Source of the DNA: Lentibacillus sp. Marseille-P4043
GTDB lineage: Bacteria; Bacillota; Bacilli; Bacillales; Amphibacillaceae
Reading direction: 5' to 3'
NCBI RefSeq assembly: GCF_900258515.1
Contig: NZ_LT984884.1
Span: 3,726,552-3,790,551 of the forward strand
DNA length: 64,000 nucleotides
This document shows positions 35,532-44,470 of the stretch, in pieces. The position numbers and the translations under genes were made by a program. A model generated the notes under the pieces. It searched no databases. It saw only the letters and a program-made list of their open reading frames with translations, and was not told where the DNA came from. How positions within the stretch are numbered: position 1 is the stretch's first letter; each line of letters begins with the position of its first letter.

Positions 35532-36986
35532 TTAGTGTCCGGATGCTTTCGATAGTCCGCCGATTCGGTTTTTCAATTGTTTGCTTTCTTCATTTAATCC
35601 GGTATATTCAACTCGGATATGATGTTGTTCAAATTTCATCTCGATTTTATCTAGTGCCTCAATTGCTGAGTCATCCCATAGATGGGCATGGGCTAGATCA
35701 ATTTCTACTTCCTGGACGGTGTCTGTGTAGTTGAATTTTTTTGGTAAATCATTTACCGATGCAAAGAATAGCTGTCCTTGTACATGATAAACACGTTTCG
35801 TTCCATTAAGCTCATCCGTAACCTTTACTTTGGAAATTTTGGCTGCAAAAAAGATTGCACTTAATAACACACCAGCAAGAACACCGATTGATAAATTGTC
35901 TGTAACCAAAACGATAACAACCGTTGTAACCATAACACCAGCATCCGTTTTAGGAATTTTATGCAGGCTTTTCAATGACGTCCAATCAAAAGTTCCAATC
36001 GACACCATGAACATGACGCCTACTAAAGCTGCCATCGGAATCTGTACAACCAAACTACCCAATACAATGATCAAAAACATCAAAAACACACCGGCAACAA
36101 ATGTGGATAATCTGCCCCGTCCACCTGATTTAATATTGATAACAGATTGTCCAATCATTGCACAACCAGCCATCCCGCCAAAAAATCCGGAAACGATATT
36201 TGCAATACCTTGTCCACGGCTTTCTTTATCTTTATTACTTTCTGTGTCCGTCATATCATCAACAATGTTGGCAGTTAATAATGTTTCCAGCAAACCAACA
36301 ATAGCAATTGCTAATGAGTACGGAAAGATAATCATGAATGTTTCAAATGTTAATGGGATCGATGGAAGTAAAAAAACAGGCAATTGCTGTGTGAGATTCC
36401 CTAAATCCCCTACCGTTTTTGTATCGATATTGCCAAAAATAGCGATCGTAGTGACAATAACAATAGCTACAAGTGTGGATGGAACTGCCTTTGTTATCTT
36501 AGGAAATAAATAGATAATAGCTAAAGTTAATCCAACAAGTGCATACATGATCCATGTTTCTCCAACAAAATGCTCCAATTGCGCCATAAAAATCATGATC
36601 GCCAATGCATTAACAAATCCAACCATTACGGAGCGCGGTACAAATTTCATGACACGAGCAAGCTTAAATACGCCAAATAAAATTTGAATAATTCCTGTTA
36701 AGATCGTCGCCGCTAACAAATATTGCAAGCCGTGTTCCGCAATAAGCGTTACCATTAATAATGCCGTCGACCCTGTTGCCGCTGAAATCATTCCCTGTCG
36801 TCCACCTGTAATGGAGATTACTACAGCGATACAGAATGACGCATAGAGCCCAACCATCGGATCCACTCCAGCGATAATAGAAAAAGCAATTGCCTCAGGA
36901 ATTAGCGCAAGTGCCACAACCATTCCAGCAAGGATATCCCCTTTGATATTACCAAACCATTCTTTTTTTAATGTTTCTACCTTCAA
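35532..36986 (-). CDS. SulP/SLC26-family anion transporter
   Basis: Membrane carrier of 484 residues, for sulfate, bicarbonate or another anion. N-terminal [40 protein letters not shown] and the central [16 protein letters not shown] are SulP signatures; [19 protein letters not shown] follows. A short STAS domain occupies about residues 395-480 ([20 protein letters not shown]). TTG start with GAGG seven bases upstream. UspA downstream shares the strand. Substrate cannot be decided; BicA-like bicarbonate uptake is one option. Confidence 0.9.
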   Translation of the reverse strand: MKVETLKKEWFGNIKGDILAGMVVALALIPEAIAFSIIAGVDPMVGLYASFCIAVVISITGGRQGMISAATGSTALLMVTLIAEHGLQYLLAATILTGIIQILFGVFKLARVMKFVPRSVMVGFVNALAIMIFMAQLEHFVGETWIMYALVGLTLAIIYLFPKITKAVPSTLVAIVIVTTIAIFGNIDTKTVGDLGNLTQQLPVFLLPSIPLTFETFMIIFPYSLAIAIVGLLETLLTANIVDDMTDTESNKDKESRGQGIANIVSGFFGGMAGCAMIGQSVINIKSGGRGRLSTFVAGVFLMFLIIVLGSLVVQIPMAALVGVMFMVSIGTFDWTSLKSLHKIPKTDAGVMVTTVVIVLVTDNLSIGVLAGVLLSAIFFAAKISKVKVTDELNGTKRVYHVQGQLFFASVNDLPKKFNYTDTVQEVEIDLAHAHLWDDSAIEALDKIEMKFEQHHIRVEYTGLNEESKQLKNRIGGLSKASGH

Positions 36987-37189
36987 TTCTCTACCTCTTC
37001 CTTTATTATATTAAGCTTTCCAAAAAGCTTGTACCGTTAATAACCATTGAATCATACCACACGTGGAAATGATCACAAAACCCGATGTAAGCGCGGTCTA
37101 TTTATGAATGCTTTTATTTCCTTTGATTTTTGTACAATTTTGACTAGGTGTAGAATTACAGTGTTTTTTAACTGGTATTTTTAGGACAG

Positions 37190-37220
37190 CAAAAAACCCG
37201 AGTCTCGTTAATCTCGGGTC
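37190..37220 (-). terminator. Terminator of the DUF421 gene
   Basis: Minus strand ACCCGAG / CTCGGGT stem with a ten-base loop followed by six T; 20 bases after the DUF421 stop. Confidence 0.8.
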
Positions 37221-37240
37221 GTTCAGAGGATTTAATAATG

Positions 37241-37873
37241 CTATTGTAAATGTTTTGGTGGTGGATTTTCGTGTTGATTGGTTTCCACTTCGGTAAATAA
37301 GCCTTCCTTATTTGAATTACTTGATGGCGGACTATACAAAGGAGGATTCGCAACAAGTTGATTTATCGTTTGCTGCAATGTTTGCATGTCTGTCGTTAAT
37401 TTTTGGAATTCCTTTTTCGTAACTGGCTGTGCTTCCTGTTTTAGTGTGAAACCTATTTGGCCATTTGGTTCCAATGTCGCCCATTTCACATCACTGATTT
37501 TCGTCACATTTTTTTGCCGTAATTTTATTTCTAATTGATCAACCGTTAATCGCAATTTACGTAAATTATTTTCGTTTAACGTTCCATTATTAATCACAAC
37601 TTTTGCATTACCGGTAACAAGTTTTTCAGCACCATCAAATTTTAATTGAGCATACTCAAAGCCAATCAATGTCAACACGAGTATGCCACCAACAGCGAAC
37701 GTAACCCAAATATTTTTACCTGACACAGGTTGAATAAGCAATGATCCAATCGCAATCATAATCACCGTTTGTGGCAATGTCATTTGTGAAATGGACTTTC
37801 TGCCACCAATGCGCAACAGAAATGTCCCAACAATTACAATAAGAACAGCTTTCCATATTACATCTAGATCCAT
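37241..37873 (-). CDS. DUF421 (YetF/YkjA-like) membrane protein
   Basis: A 210-residue protein with three N-terminal helices and a cytoplasmic domain, DUF421 family. FLLRIGGRKSISQMTLPQ and VIMIAIGSLLIQPV are the typical N-terminal blocks, and GNAKVVINNGTLNENNLRKL with VKWATLEPNGQIGF the soluble domain. A glutamine-rich tail follows (LQQTINQLVANPP). Family members are linked to spore germination/membrane organisation (YetF, YkjA), but the exact role is unknown. AGGGAG nine bases before the ATG. Confidence 0.85.
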   Translation of the reverse strand: MDLDVIWKAVLIVIVGTFLLRIGGRKSISQMTLPQTVIMIAIGSLLIQPVSGKNIWVTFAVGGILVLTLIGFEYAQLKFDGAEKLVTGNAKVVINNGTLNENNLRKLRLTVDQLEIKLRQKNVTKISDVKWATLEPNGQIGFTLKQEAQPVTKKEFQKLTTDMQTLQQTINQLVANPPLYSPPSSNSNKEGLFTEVETNQHENPPPKHLQ

Positions 37874-37944
37874 AAATTTTGGCTCCCTTTCATTCGTTAT
37901 TATTAGCCTGCGTTGGTACCTCAGATTTTATTCTTATTGTGGTT

Positions 37945-38000
37945 CGCTTTCGTCCGGCGACTTTCCGCTTTCTTCCGGCGACTTTTCCGCCCGAGTTCAC
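37945..38000 (+). repeat. Short relative of the 21-bp repeat array
   Basis: Two units of GTCCGGCGACTT / TTCCGGCGACTT type, each continuing TTCCGC, then CGCCCGAGTTCACGTATCC that resembles a decayed main-array unit. This matches the three leader units at 5223-5283. It fills the gap between the CDF and DUF421 genes. Confidence 0.7.
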
Positions 38001-38030
38001 GTATCCTTGGACCGGGTGCACGCTTAGGGT

Positions 38031-38981
38031 CTACTGCTGCCAGGACTTCTGTTCATTATCTTCAATAATCCCTAATACAACGTCGGCAACTTCCGGCGAT
38101 CGGAGCAACTTGTCTGTTAAATCGAACTTGATATCGTCTGCTTCCGCAAGCGAGAGTCCTTTCTTTAACTCAACCGTTGTTTCAACATGATAGGATCGCC
38201 CTTCTTGTAGTACCCGCATTTTATAAATGTCAACGACTGATTCATTTTCTAATAATACTTCTGCAATTTTCTTTTCGACTTCAGCAGGGGCAGATACCCC
38301 AATCAAGCCAACCATATTGTCATAACCAACTCGATAAGCAACGAAAAGCATCAGCACGCCAATTAACATCGAAATGATTCCATCCGCTTTCAAAATATCG
38401 AAATACTGTCCAAGTACAATCCCGATGATAGCAAGCGCTGAACCAGTTGTCGCAACCAAATCTTCATAAAATACAAGTCTTGTGGCCGGTGCCGCCTTGG
38501 AAGCACTTTTAAAAGCTGAAATAAACAAATTACCACTTTGATCGCTACCTGATTCACGGGATATTTCTTTCATCGACTTAATAAAAACGAGACCATCAAT
38601 AATAATAGCGCCAATAAGAACAATTAAATTAAGCCAAAAATCACCAGTCGCTTCCGGATGACGGAATGATTCCCAGCCAGATTTGATCGTTTCATATGCC
38701 ATTACCGTTACAACGATAACTGCAACCATGCAAAAGATATTAATAACTCGCCCAAAACCAGTTGGAAATCGTTTTGATGGCTTCATCTCTGCCAGTACAC
38801 TGCCAAAAAAGACAAATGCCTGGTTAACCGTATCCGCCAATGAATGCATACCTGTCGCAAACATCGTTCCATTACCACTGATAACTGCAACGATTAATTT
38901 TGCTGCGGCAATAACTGCATTACCAATTGCCGCGAGTCCTGAAGAAACATTTCCTTTTTTTATCAATTCGATAAAACGCAT
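38031..38981 (-). CDS. Cation diffusion facilitator (CDF) transporter
   Basis: Divalent-cation/proton antiporter of 316 residues, CDF family. It has GMHSLADTVNQAFVFFG (helix-2 metal site, H and D), RFPTGFGRVINIF, and the helix-5 region VFYEDLVATTGSALAI, with the cytoplasmic ferredoxin-like domain at the end (HVETTVELKKGLSLAEADD). The helix-2 motif differs from the zinc-type HxxxD of ZitB, so metal choice is uncertain. GGAGG precedes the ATG. Another metal pump (cadA) is in the window but far away. Confidence 0.88.
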   Translation of the reverse strand: MRFIELIKKGNVSSGLAAIGNAVIAAAKLIVAVISGNGTMFATGMHSLADTVNQAFVFFGSVLAEMKPSKRFPTGFGRVINIFCMVAVIVVTVMAYETIKSGWESFRHPEATGDFWLNLIVLIGAIIIDGLVFIKSMKEISRESGSDQSGNLFISAFKSASKAAPATRLVFYEDLVATTGSALAIIGIVLGQYFDILKADGIISMLIGVLMLFVAYRVGYDNMVGLIGVSAPAEVEKKIAEVLLENESVVDIYKMRVLQEGRSYHVETTVELKKGLSLAEADDIKFDLTDKLLRSPEVADVVLGIIEDNEQKSWQQ

Positions 38982-39201
38982 CGGTCGTCCTCCTGCATCG
39001 TCTTATTGTCATTATGTTTTGAAGAACTACCGATTATATGCATGGAATGAAATTTGAACGTTGCTAAACAAGATGAACCGTTCAAATCTGCATGAACCCT
39101 GGATCTCAGCTAAAACATTTATGACATGCTACATTATTTTTTCAACCAGTTTTGTTATACTTAAACCTACTGTGAGTTTTTTACAAGGGGAGATAACCAA
39201 A

Positions 39202-40770
39202 ATGAATAATGATCAAACCAAAATAAATTTATCCTTTATTATCCTGCTAATTGGTGTTTTCATGGCAGCACTCGACAACGGCATCATCAGTGCTGCTTTG
39301 ACTACCATTAATTCATCCTTTCATGTATCGGCAACAATTGGTTCATGGGGGATAACCTTGTATACACTTGGTTTAGCTGTTACTACTCCAATTGTAGGAA
39401 AACTTGCTGACCGATTCGGCCGAAAAAAATTATTTCTTATTGAGATCGCAATCTTCACTATTGGTTCACTAGGAGTGGCACTAAGTCCGAACTATACTTT
39501 CTTTCTAGCTTCACGGTTATTCCAATCATTTGGTGGTGGCGGGATTTTTATCATTGCCAGTTCACATGTTATCAGCACTTTTGTCAAAAATCGCCAAGGA
39601 AGCATGCTAGGGTTATTGGGGGCAATGAATGGAATTGCTTCGGTCATTGGGCCAAATATCGGCAGTTTCCTGATCGACTGGACCGGAAGCTGGCATTGGC
39701 TGTTTCTTATTAACGTGCCAATTGGGATTATCCTACTAGTATTTGGATGGACCTCATTGCAAGAAACCAAAGAAACGGTTATGTCCAAAATTGACTTTCT
39801 TGGGATTACCCTTTTATCCTTATCCATTCTGAGTGTTATGTTTGCTGTGAATAATTTGGGAACCGGAAACCTGCTGGACAGTTTTCTCGGTTGGGGTGTA
39901 CTTGGCCTTTTGCTCCTTGGTGTGGCCATCTTTTCCATCCTGTTGCTACTGGAAAAAAAGCGGGAGCAAGGAAATGTGGATCCTATTTTGCCATACTCCA
40001 TGCTGCGCAAGCCAACTTATTCAATGACCATGATTATGGCACTGATGTCAGGTACATTCATTGGCTCGGTCATTTTTATCCCGTCTTTTGCAGAGCAAAT
40101 ACTCAACATTTCCGCTGCTAAATCAGGTTATTGGATGACACCATTGGCACTCGCTTCCGGAATCGGGGCTAGCGGAGGTGGTTATTTTGTCGATAAAAGA
40201 GGCCCAGTCAATACCATTATCTTTGCCGGAATCGTTTCGTTTATCGGATTCGGCGGGCTGGCATTTTTCACAGATACAAAACTGACATTTATTTTATTCA
40301 CCGTCATCGCCGGAATTGGATTTGGGTTCGTACTAGGTGCGCCACTAACCGTCTTGACGTCTAATGCGGCAGGTGCCCAAAAAGGAACAGCCATTGGTAC
40401 ATTGTCTGTAGCACGGCAAATAGGGCTCACCATTGCACCTACTATATTCGCAAGCTTTATTCAGCAAGGATTTAGCAAACTTGGGACCTTGATTCCAAAA
40501 AATTTAAGTGAACACCATATTGATGCAAGCAACATTCCGGATGAAGCTATGAAGCAAATCCAATCTGGCGGATATAGCAACATCGAATCAAAAATCAACC
40601 AAATACCAGTACCAGAAGTCAGAGAAGCCTTACATGACGCATTTAGCGAGGCTGCGCATGCAGCATACCAGCCAATCTATTTATTTGTCGCTGTTATGTC
40701 CCTGTTAATGATTATCATTGCACTAAGTTTCCGAAAACAGTTTAACAAGGATTCCCAAGAAAATGAATAA
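39202..40770 (+). CDS. DHA2-family (14-TM) drug efflux MFS transporter
   Basis: Proton-driven multidrug efflux protein of 522 residues with fourteen helices. Motif D1 region is MAALDNGIISAALTTI, motif A GKLADRFGRKKLF, and motif C is close to MNGIASVIGPNIGSFLID. A large loop near residue 430-490 precedes the last helix. The ATG at 39202 has AGGGGAG upstream; an earlier in-frame start (39061) has none. No regulator is adjacent. A REP-like element and an IS end fragment follow. Confidence 0.9.
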   Translation: MNNDQTKINLSFIILLIGVFMAALDNGIISAALTTINSSFHVSATIGSWGITLYTLGLAVTTPIVGKLADRFGRKKLFLIEIAIFTIGSLGVALSPNYTFFLASRLFQSFGGGGIFIIASSHVISTFVKNRQGSMLGLLGAMNGIASVIGPNIGSFLIDWTGSWHWLFLINVPIGIILLVFGWTSLQETKETVMSKIDFLGITLLSLSILSVMFAVNNLGTGNLLDSFLGWGVLGLLLLGVAIFSILLLLEKKREQGNVDPILPYSMLRKPTYSMTMIMALMSGTFIGSVIFIPSFAEQILNISAAKSGYWMTPLALASGIGASGGGYFVDKRGPVNTIIFAGIVSFIGFGGLAFFTDTKLTFILFTVIAGIGFGFVLGAPLTVLTSNAAGAQKGTAIGTLSVARQIGLTIAPTIFASFIQQGFSKLGTLIPKNLSEHHIDASNIPDEAMKQIQSGGYSNIESKINQIPVPEVREALHDAFSEAAHAAYQPIYLFVAVMSLLMIIIALSFRKQFNKDSQENE

Positions 40771-40803
40771 TTGCAGCTCTCTTGCTACGGAGAGAAGCAT
40801 AAG

Positions 40804-40848
40804 ATGGGACAATAGTTCGGCTCAAGCCGTCCCTACGTCCCATCTCCC
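40804..40848. repeat. REP-like element, copy 3 (variant)
   Basis: GGGACAATAGTTCGGCTC followed by AAGCCGTCCCTACGTCCC; same general plan (GGGACA ... TGTCCC/CGTCCC) as at 35437-35524 but with a different middle. Confidence 0.6.
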
Positions 40849-40914
40849 ACTCATTTTCACCCCGAAAACGCTATCATTTGTAAAGTATGTTCCTTTTCAG
40901 TTACAGCAGAATCA

Positions 40915-40996
40915 ATCAATTGTATCATTTCACCAAATGGACAGAGCCACCTTTGATTCTGCTTTGACTTTTCAAAAAATTTATGCAACGCTAGTG
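40915..40996. mobile_element. Relic of an IS4-family end
   Basis: The segment ends TTATGCAACGCTAGTG like both IS copies, and inside it has ATGGACAGAGCCACCTTT and TTTGACTTTT, which match the reverse complement of the left end of copies 1 and 2 with a deletion between them. The remainder of the element is gone. It lies upstream of the aldo/keto reductase gene, 25 bases from its start. Confidence 0.75.
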
Positions 40997-41021
40997 ATAA
41001 TCAAGAGAGGAGCGATCATTT

Positions 41022-41864
41022 ATGCATACAGAAATTCCAGAAATCACACTAAATGATGGTGTTACGTTACCTGTTATAGGTTTAGGTACATACCGACTTA
41101 ATGGAAATGCAGGAGCTAATGCTATTAATAGTGCAATTGACTTAGGTTACCGGCTAATTGATACTGCCTACAATTATGAAAATGAGGGAACTGTAGGGGA
41201 AGCGGTTCGGCGCAGTTCTGTTCCAAGGGAAAATTTAAAAATTACATCCAAATTACCAGGGCGATATCAATCCTATGATAAAGCGATTACTGCCATTCAA
41301 GAGTCCTTATTTCGCGCTGGCCTTCATTATTATGACTTGTACCTTATTCATTGGCCTAACCCGAAGCAGGATAACTATGTCGATGCCTGGCAAGCATTGA
41401 TCGATGCTAAAAAATGGGGATTAATTCGCTCTATTGGTGTCTGTAATTTTCTCCCTGAACATATGGAGCGATTAGAAAAGGAAACCGGTGTTATTCCAAG
41501 CATCAATCAAATAGAACTACATCCATTTTTCAACCAAGAGCAACAAAGAAAATGGCACCATGAACATAACGTTAAAACAGAATCCTGGAGTCCATTAGCC
41601 AAAGCAAATACAGTTTTCCAAAATGAAACAATTAACAAGATAGCCAATCATCATCATAAGACGATTTCCCAAATTATTTTACGTTGGCATTATCAGCTTG
41701 GAGCAATTTCAATCCCGAAATCTGCTTCCCCTAAACGCCAGCTTGAAAATATATCCATTTTTGATTTTGCTTTAAATGAAACCGAAATGGGCGCTATTTC
41801 AGAATTAACGCATCCGGATGGCCGGACAAACGATCAGGATCCAGCTACTTATGAAGAATTTTAA
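41022..41864 (+). CDS. Aldo/keto reductase
   Basis: NADPH-dependent carbonyl reductase, TIM-barrel, 280 residues. Catalytic tetrad members are visible: D and Y in LIDTAYNYENEGTVG, K in KITSKLPG and H in YLIHWPNP. GVCNFLPEHME and IPKSASPKRQLENI (NADPH phosphate site) complete the set. The ribosome site GAGAGGAG is just after the IS relic end. Probable role is aldehyde detoxification (methylglyoxal/diketogulonate reductase type). Confidence 0.93.
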   Translation: MHTEIPEITLNDGVTLPVIGLGTYRLNGNAGANAINSAIDLGYRLIDTAYNYENEGTVGEAVRRSSVPRENLKITSKLPGRYQSYDKAITAIQESLFRAGLHYYDLYLIHWPNPKQDNYVDAWQALIDAKKWGLIRSIGVCNFLPEHMERLEKETGVIPSINQIELHPFFNQEQQRKWHHEHNVKTESWSPLAKANTVFQNETINKIANHHHKTISQIILRWHYQLGAISIPKSASPKRQLENISIFDFALNETEMGAISELTHPDGRTNDQDPATYEEF

Positions 41865-41927
41865 ACGATTCCATCACTGATAGTTATACTTTCTACCCTC
41901 GCTCGTGCTGGTGGCTGTTTAATTAAT

Positions 41928-41966
41928 AAAATAACTACTCCAACGCTGGGGTAGTTATTTTATTTT
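41928..41966 (+). terminator. Terminator of the aldo/keto reductase gene
   Basis: Stem AAAATAACTAC / GTAGTTATTTT with a 12-base loop followed by TATTTTAATT. Confidence 0.8.
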
Positions 41967-42352
41967 AATTATTACCGAAATCGCATAATAGATAGTTTGC
42001 TAAATCACTAAGTATTTTCCTAATTTATCGCCTCCTAGAAAGATCAATAAGGTAGTCATTAAAATTTTTCATATCTATCTACGGTGTTTACCCATGTTAT
42101 TGAATTATGCGCGGTTTCCCTTCATGTGGAAATATTGGCATTGATGCAATACTTCCTATCAATCTATTATTTGACAACTCAGATTTATTTGTGAAAAAAT
42201 ATAGATAATAGATCATGGTTCATAAGCGATAGAATTTTCCCACATAATGTCACAACGTTCGTTCCACTGAACCGATTCCACATCAATTAGAAATCCTACA
42301 TTTATAGCGCATAAACATAGAACAACCCAGATATAAAAAAAGAATAAAAATA
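41967..42352. other. AT-rich intergenic region before the fusion regulator
   Basis: About 385 bases without an open frame. A TTGACA occurs near 42172 but I see no -10 box at proper distance. No GTGTAA repeats like those at 44005-44031 are present, so the fusion regulator does not obviously control its own gene. Confidence 0.4.
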
Positions 42353-42367
42353 ATGAGGGTGATTATT

Positions 42368-43900
42368 TTGGCTAGCATAAAACATGACTTATTAACCATT
42401 CATTATGAGTGGATGGAATCAGACAAACCCGATGCAGAAGATACAGTCATTTTGATCCACGGGCTGGGACTGGATATTTACTCGTGGGATTATGCGGTAC
42501 CATACTTGCGCAAGAACTATCACATCATGCGGTATGATCTCCGTGGCCACGGAGCAAGTGATGCAGGAAGTGGTGTGGGAACAATGAATTTGCTGCGTGA
42601 TGATCTGTTACTGCTCCTTACCGAACTAGACATTAAGTCGTATCACATTATCGGTCACGGATTGGGCGGATTTTCGGGTGTCTATTTGGCATCGGAAAAA
42701 GCACCGGGCTTAAAATCACTTGTATTGATGAGTGTCCCATTGCATTACCCAAAAAATCTCGGCAATAAAGTGACAGACGAACGCAAAAAAGCTGTAATAG
42801 GGCAACAAACAATGATAAATCTCGGTGAACAATTAAAAAATAATGCATTCCACCTCCCCACAGAAGAAAAGAAATACATCTTGATGAATGCCTTTAAGAA
42901 AGTATCACCCGCTGTTTACTTTGACATATTTCATATCGACAACCTTAAATCTGGAATCGAGCGGTTGCGTCAAATTACAGTACCCATTCTACTGTTGTCC
43001 GGTGCGGAAGATGCAATGTTCCCACCCGAATTGAGCAGTGCCAGTTTGAATTTCAACACCAATGCCCGACACTATACCGTTCCAGATGCCTCGTTCATGA
43101 TTCAGATGGATCAACCACAGGTCATGACACAATGGATCCACAACTTTATTCAAAAAAACGATCAGGACAAGTGGACGAATACATACGACGATAACTACCA
43201 GGAAAGTTTGACAGCAGAGATGTATACAGAAATTAGAGGCATCCTTCAAAAAACGCAGAATTCTGCCTCACCTGTAAATAATCTACAGGTCAATATGATG
43301 AACGGATTCAATGCCCATATTAATGGAGAAAGAATTCTTAAAGGATGGGGACAACGAAAAGCAAAACAACTTCTCGCGTATCTCGTTTTGCAACCATCCA
43401 CGACACGCGAGGAGCTTTGCGATGTATTCTGGCCTGAAGTGGATTTGGAAACGGCGAAGAACAGGTTGAGAGTGTCATTGCATCATTTAAAACAATTATT
43501 GACAGTAAACACTACCGAAAAAAAGACGCACTTACTGGTGACGGAACGAGAGCATGTTTTTCTGCAAGCAAAAGTACAATCAGATCTGCTTCATTATCGG
43601 AAAGCTGTCAAAATGGCCCATCGCCTGGAATCGATCACAGAGAAAACAGACGAGTATAAACGATTATTGCGCGAGGAAAAGGAAAATATCATTCCGGGAT
43701 TTTTTGAAGACTGGTTTCTTGACCAACGTACAGGGATAGAAAATGAATGGGCTGACATGGCGCTTTTTCTCGTTGATCTGTATGAAAAACAAAACGATGT
43801 ACAAAATGCGGTCCATTACCTAAAAATTGCTCTAAAATACCATAATGATGCATATACACTGCAGGAACGTCTGGATCGTTTAGAAGGTCGGATGGCTTGA
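42368..43900 (+). CDS. Alpha/beta-hydrolase-like sensor fused to winged-helix/BTAD transcription activator
   Basis: A 510-residue fusion. Residues ~25-265 have the alpha/beta-hydrolase fold: VILIHGLGLD (oxyanion loop), YDLRGHGASD, the nucleophile elbow region and PILLLSGAEDAMFPP (acid D215). The elbow reads GHGLGG, with glycine (98) in place of the serine, and the place of the catalytic histidine (VPDASFMIQMDQP) holds F243. The hydrolase is therefore probably inactive. Residues ~305-395 form an OmpR-type winged helix (WGQRKAKQLLAYLVLQP, REELCDVFWPEVDLETAKNR, LRVSLHHLKQLL) and ~400-510 a BTAD/TPR domain, as in SARP/AfsR activators. The TTG at 42368 is preferred to ATG 42353 because GAGGGTGA lies five bases upstream. 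I infer a ligand-sensing activator. Confidence 0.85.
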   Translation: MASIKHDLLTIHYEWMESDKPDAEDTVILIHGLGLDIYSWDYAVPYLRKNYHIMRYDLRGHGASDAGSGVGTMNLLRDDLLLLLTELDIKSYHIIGHGLGGFSGVYLASEKAPGLKSLVLMSVPLHYPKNLGNKVTDERKKAVIGQQTMINLGEQLKNNAFHLPTEEKKYILMNAFKKVSPAVYFDIFHIDNLKSGIERLRQITVPILLLSGAEDAMFPPELSSASLNFNTNARHYTVPDASFMIQMDQPQVMTQWIHNFIQKNDQDKWTNTYDDNYQESLTAEMYTEIRGILQKTQNSASPVNNLQVNMMNGFNAHINGERILKGWGQRKAKQLLAYLVLQPSTTREELCDVFWPEVDLETAKNRLRVSLHHLKQLLTVNTTEKKTHLLVTEREHVFLQAKVQSDLLHYRKAVKMAHRLESITEKTDEYKRLLREEKENIIPGFFEDWFLDQRTGIENEWADMALFLVDLYEKQNDVQNAVHYLKIALKYHNDAYTLQERLDRLEGRMA

Positions 43901-43949
43901 GAAGTGGTGTGCTTTGAACTTGAGACAACCAGATATTTTAACTTTCGAC

Positions 43950-43986
43950 AGCGCTGTTTCCGTAAAGGGAACAGCGCTTTTATTTT
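43950..43986 (+). terminator. Terminator of the fusion regulator gene
   Basis: Stem AGCGCTGTTTC / GGAACAGCGCT with a short loop followed by TTTATTTTA, about 50 bases after the stop. It separates the regulator from the SinI-like gene. Confidence 0.85.
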
Positions 43987-44004
43987 AGCTATAGCTACTG
44001 CTGT

Positions 44005-44049
44005 GTGTAATGATGTGTAATGATGGTGTAACGGTCAGCGTGTTATAAT
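44005..44049 (+). promoter_or_regulatory. SinI-like gene promoter with SARP-type direct repeats
   Basis: Three direct repeats GTGTAA at 44005-44010, 44015-44020 and 44026-44031 (spacing 10 and 11 bp) end 12 bases before TATAAT at 44044-44049. No good -35 box is visible at 17 bp. SARP-type regulators bind direct repeats spaced by about one helix turn just upstream of the -10 box and replace -35 recognition. The adjacent BTAD protein is the natural candidate to bind here. Confidence 0.55.
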
Positions 44050-44164
44050 GCGTTATAGAATATTCAGATAGAAAGTACTCTTTATGAAAAGGAGACGTAG
44101 AGCAGCACAATCACGTAATGACGGCCGATATGCCTAAATTACAAATTGTACATGGAGGGGGAAA

Positions 44165-44353
44165 ATGGGTTATCTAAACAATCAAAGTTTTGACCCGGAG
44201 TGGGTGGAATTAATACGAGAAGCAAGGAATTCCGGCTTGAGCCCGGAAGAAGTCATGGATTTTTTTGAAAAAAACAAGCGAGATGCTGCCGACAAAAAAA
44301 CACTGCCAACGTTGTACAGAAACGTAAACATGCATGAGAAAACGATCATTTAG
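44165..44353 (+). CDS. SinI-like antirepressor protein
   Basis: A 62-residue protein whose residues 9-37 match the SinI domain: FDPEWVELIREARNSGLSPE, then EVMDFFEKNK. SinI binds and inactivates the biofilm master repressor SinR by helix exchange in Bacillus. No sinR gene is next to it, so it is an orphan antirepressor, perhaps of SinR or an SlrR-like protein encoded elsewhere. TGGAGGGGG precedes the ATG. The C-terminal KKTLPTLYRNVNMHEK tail replaces the usual end. Probably controlled by the preceding BTAD fusion through direct repeats in its promoter. Confidence 0.75.
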   Translation: MGYLNNQSFDPEWVELIREARNSGLSPEEVMDFFEKNKRDAADKKTLPTLYRNVNMHEKTII

Positions 44354-44382
44354 AAGGTATTATCTTTTTGGATAATACCTTC
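44353..44382 (+). terminator. Hairpin after the SinI-like gene
   Basis: Perfect 12-bp stem GAAGGTATTATC / GATAATACCTTC around TTTTTG starting at the stop codon. No T run follows; it may still stop or protect the transcript. Confidence 0.6.
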
Positions 44383-44470
44383 ACTCCCCGAACTTTCCGA
44401 ATACAGCAGTCACCTCTTAACGTTATAATGGACATGCCGTTTTGCTATTTTTCCTATTTGGAATTGAATG

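Noticed and set aside
44118..44177. Leader peptide of about 19 codons overlapping the SinI-like start
   Set aside because: The only ribosome-like AAAGGAG is about 24 bases away; not enough support.
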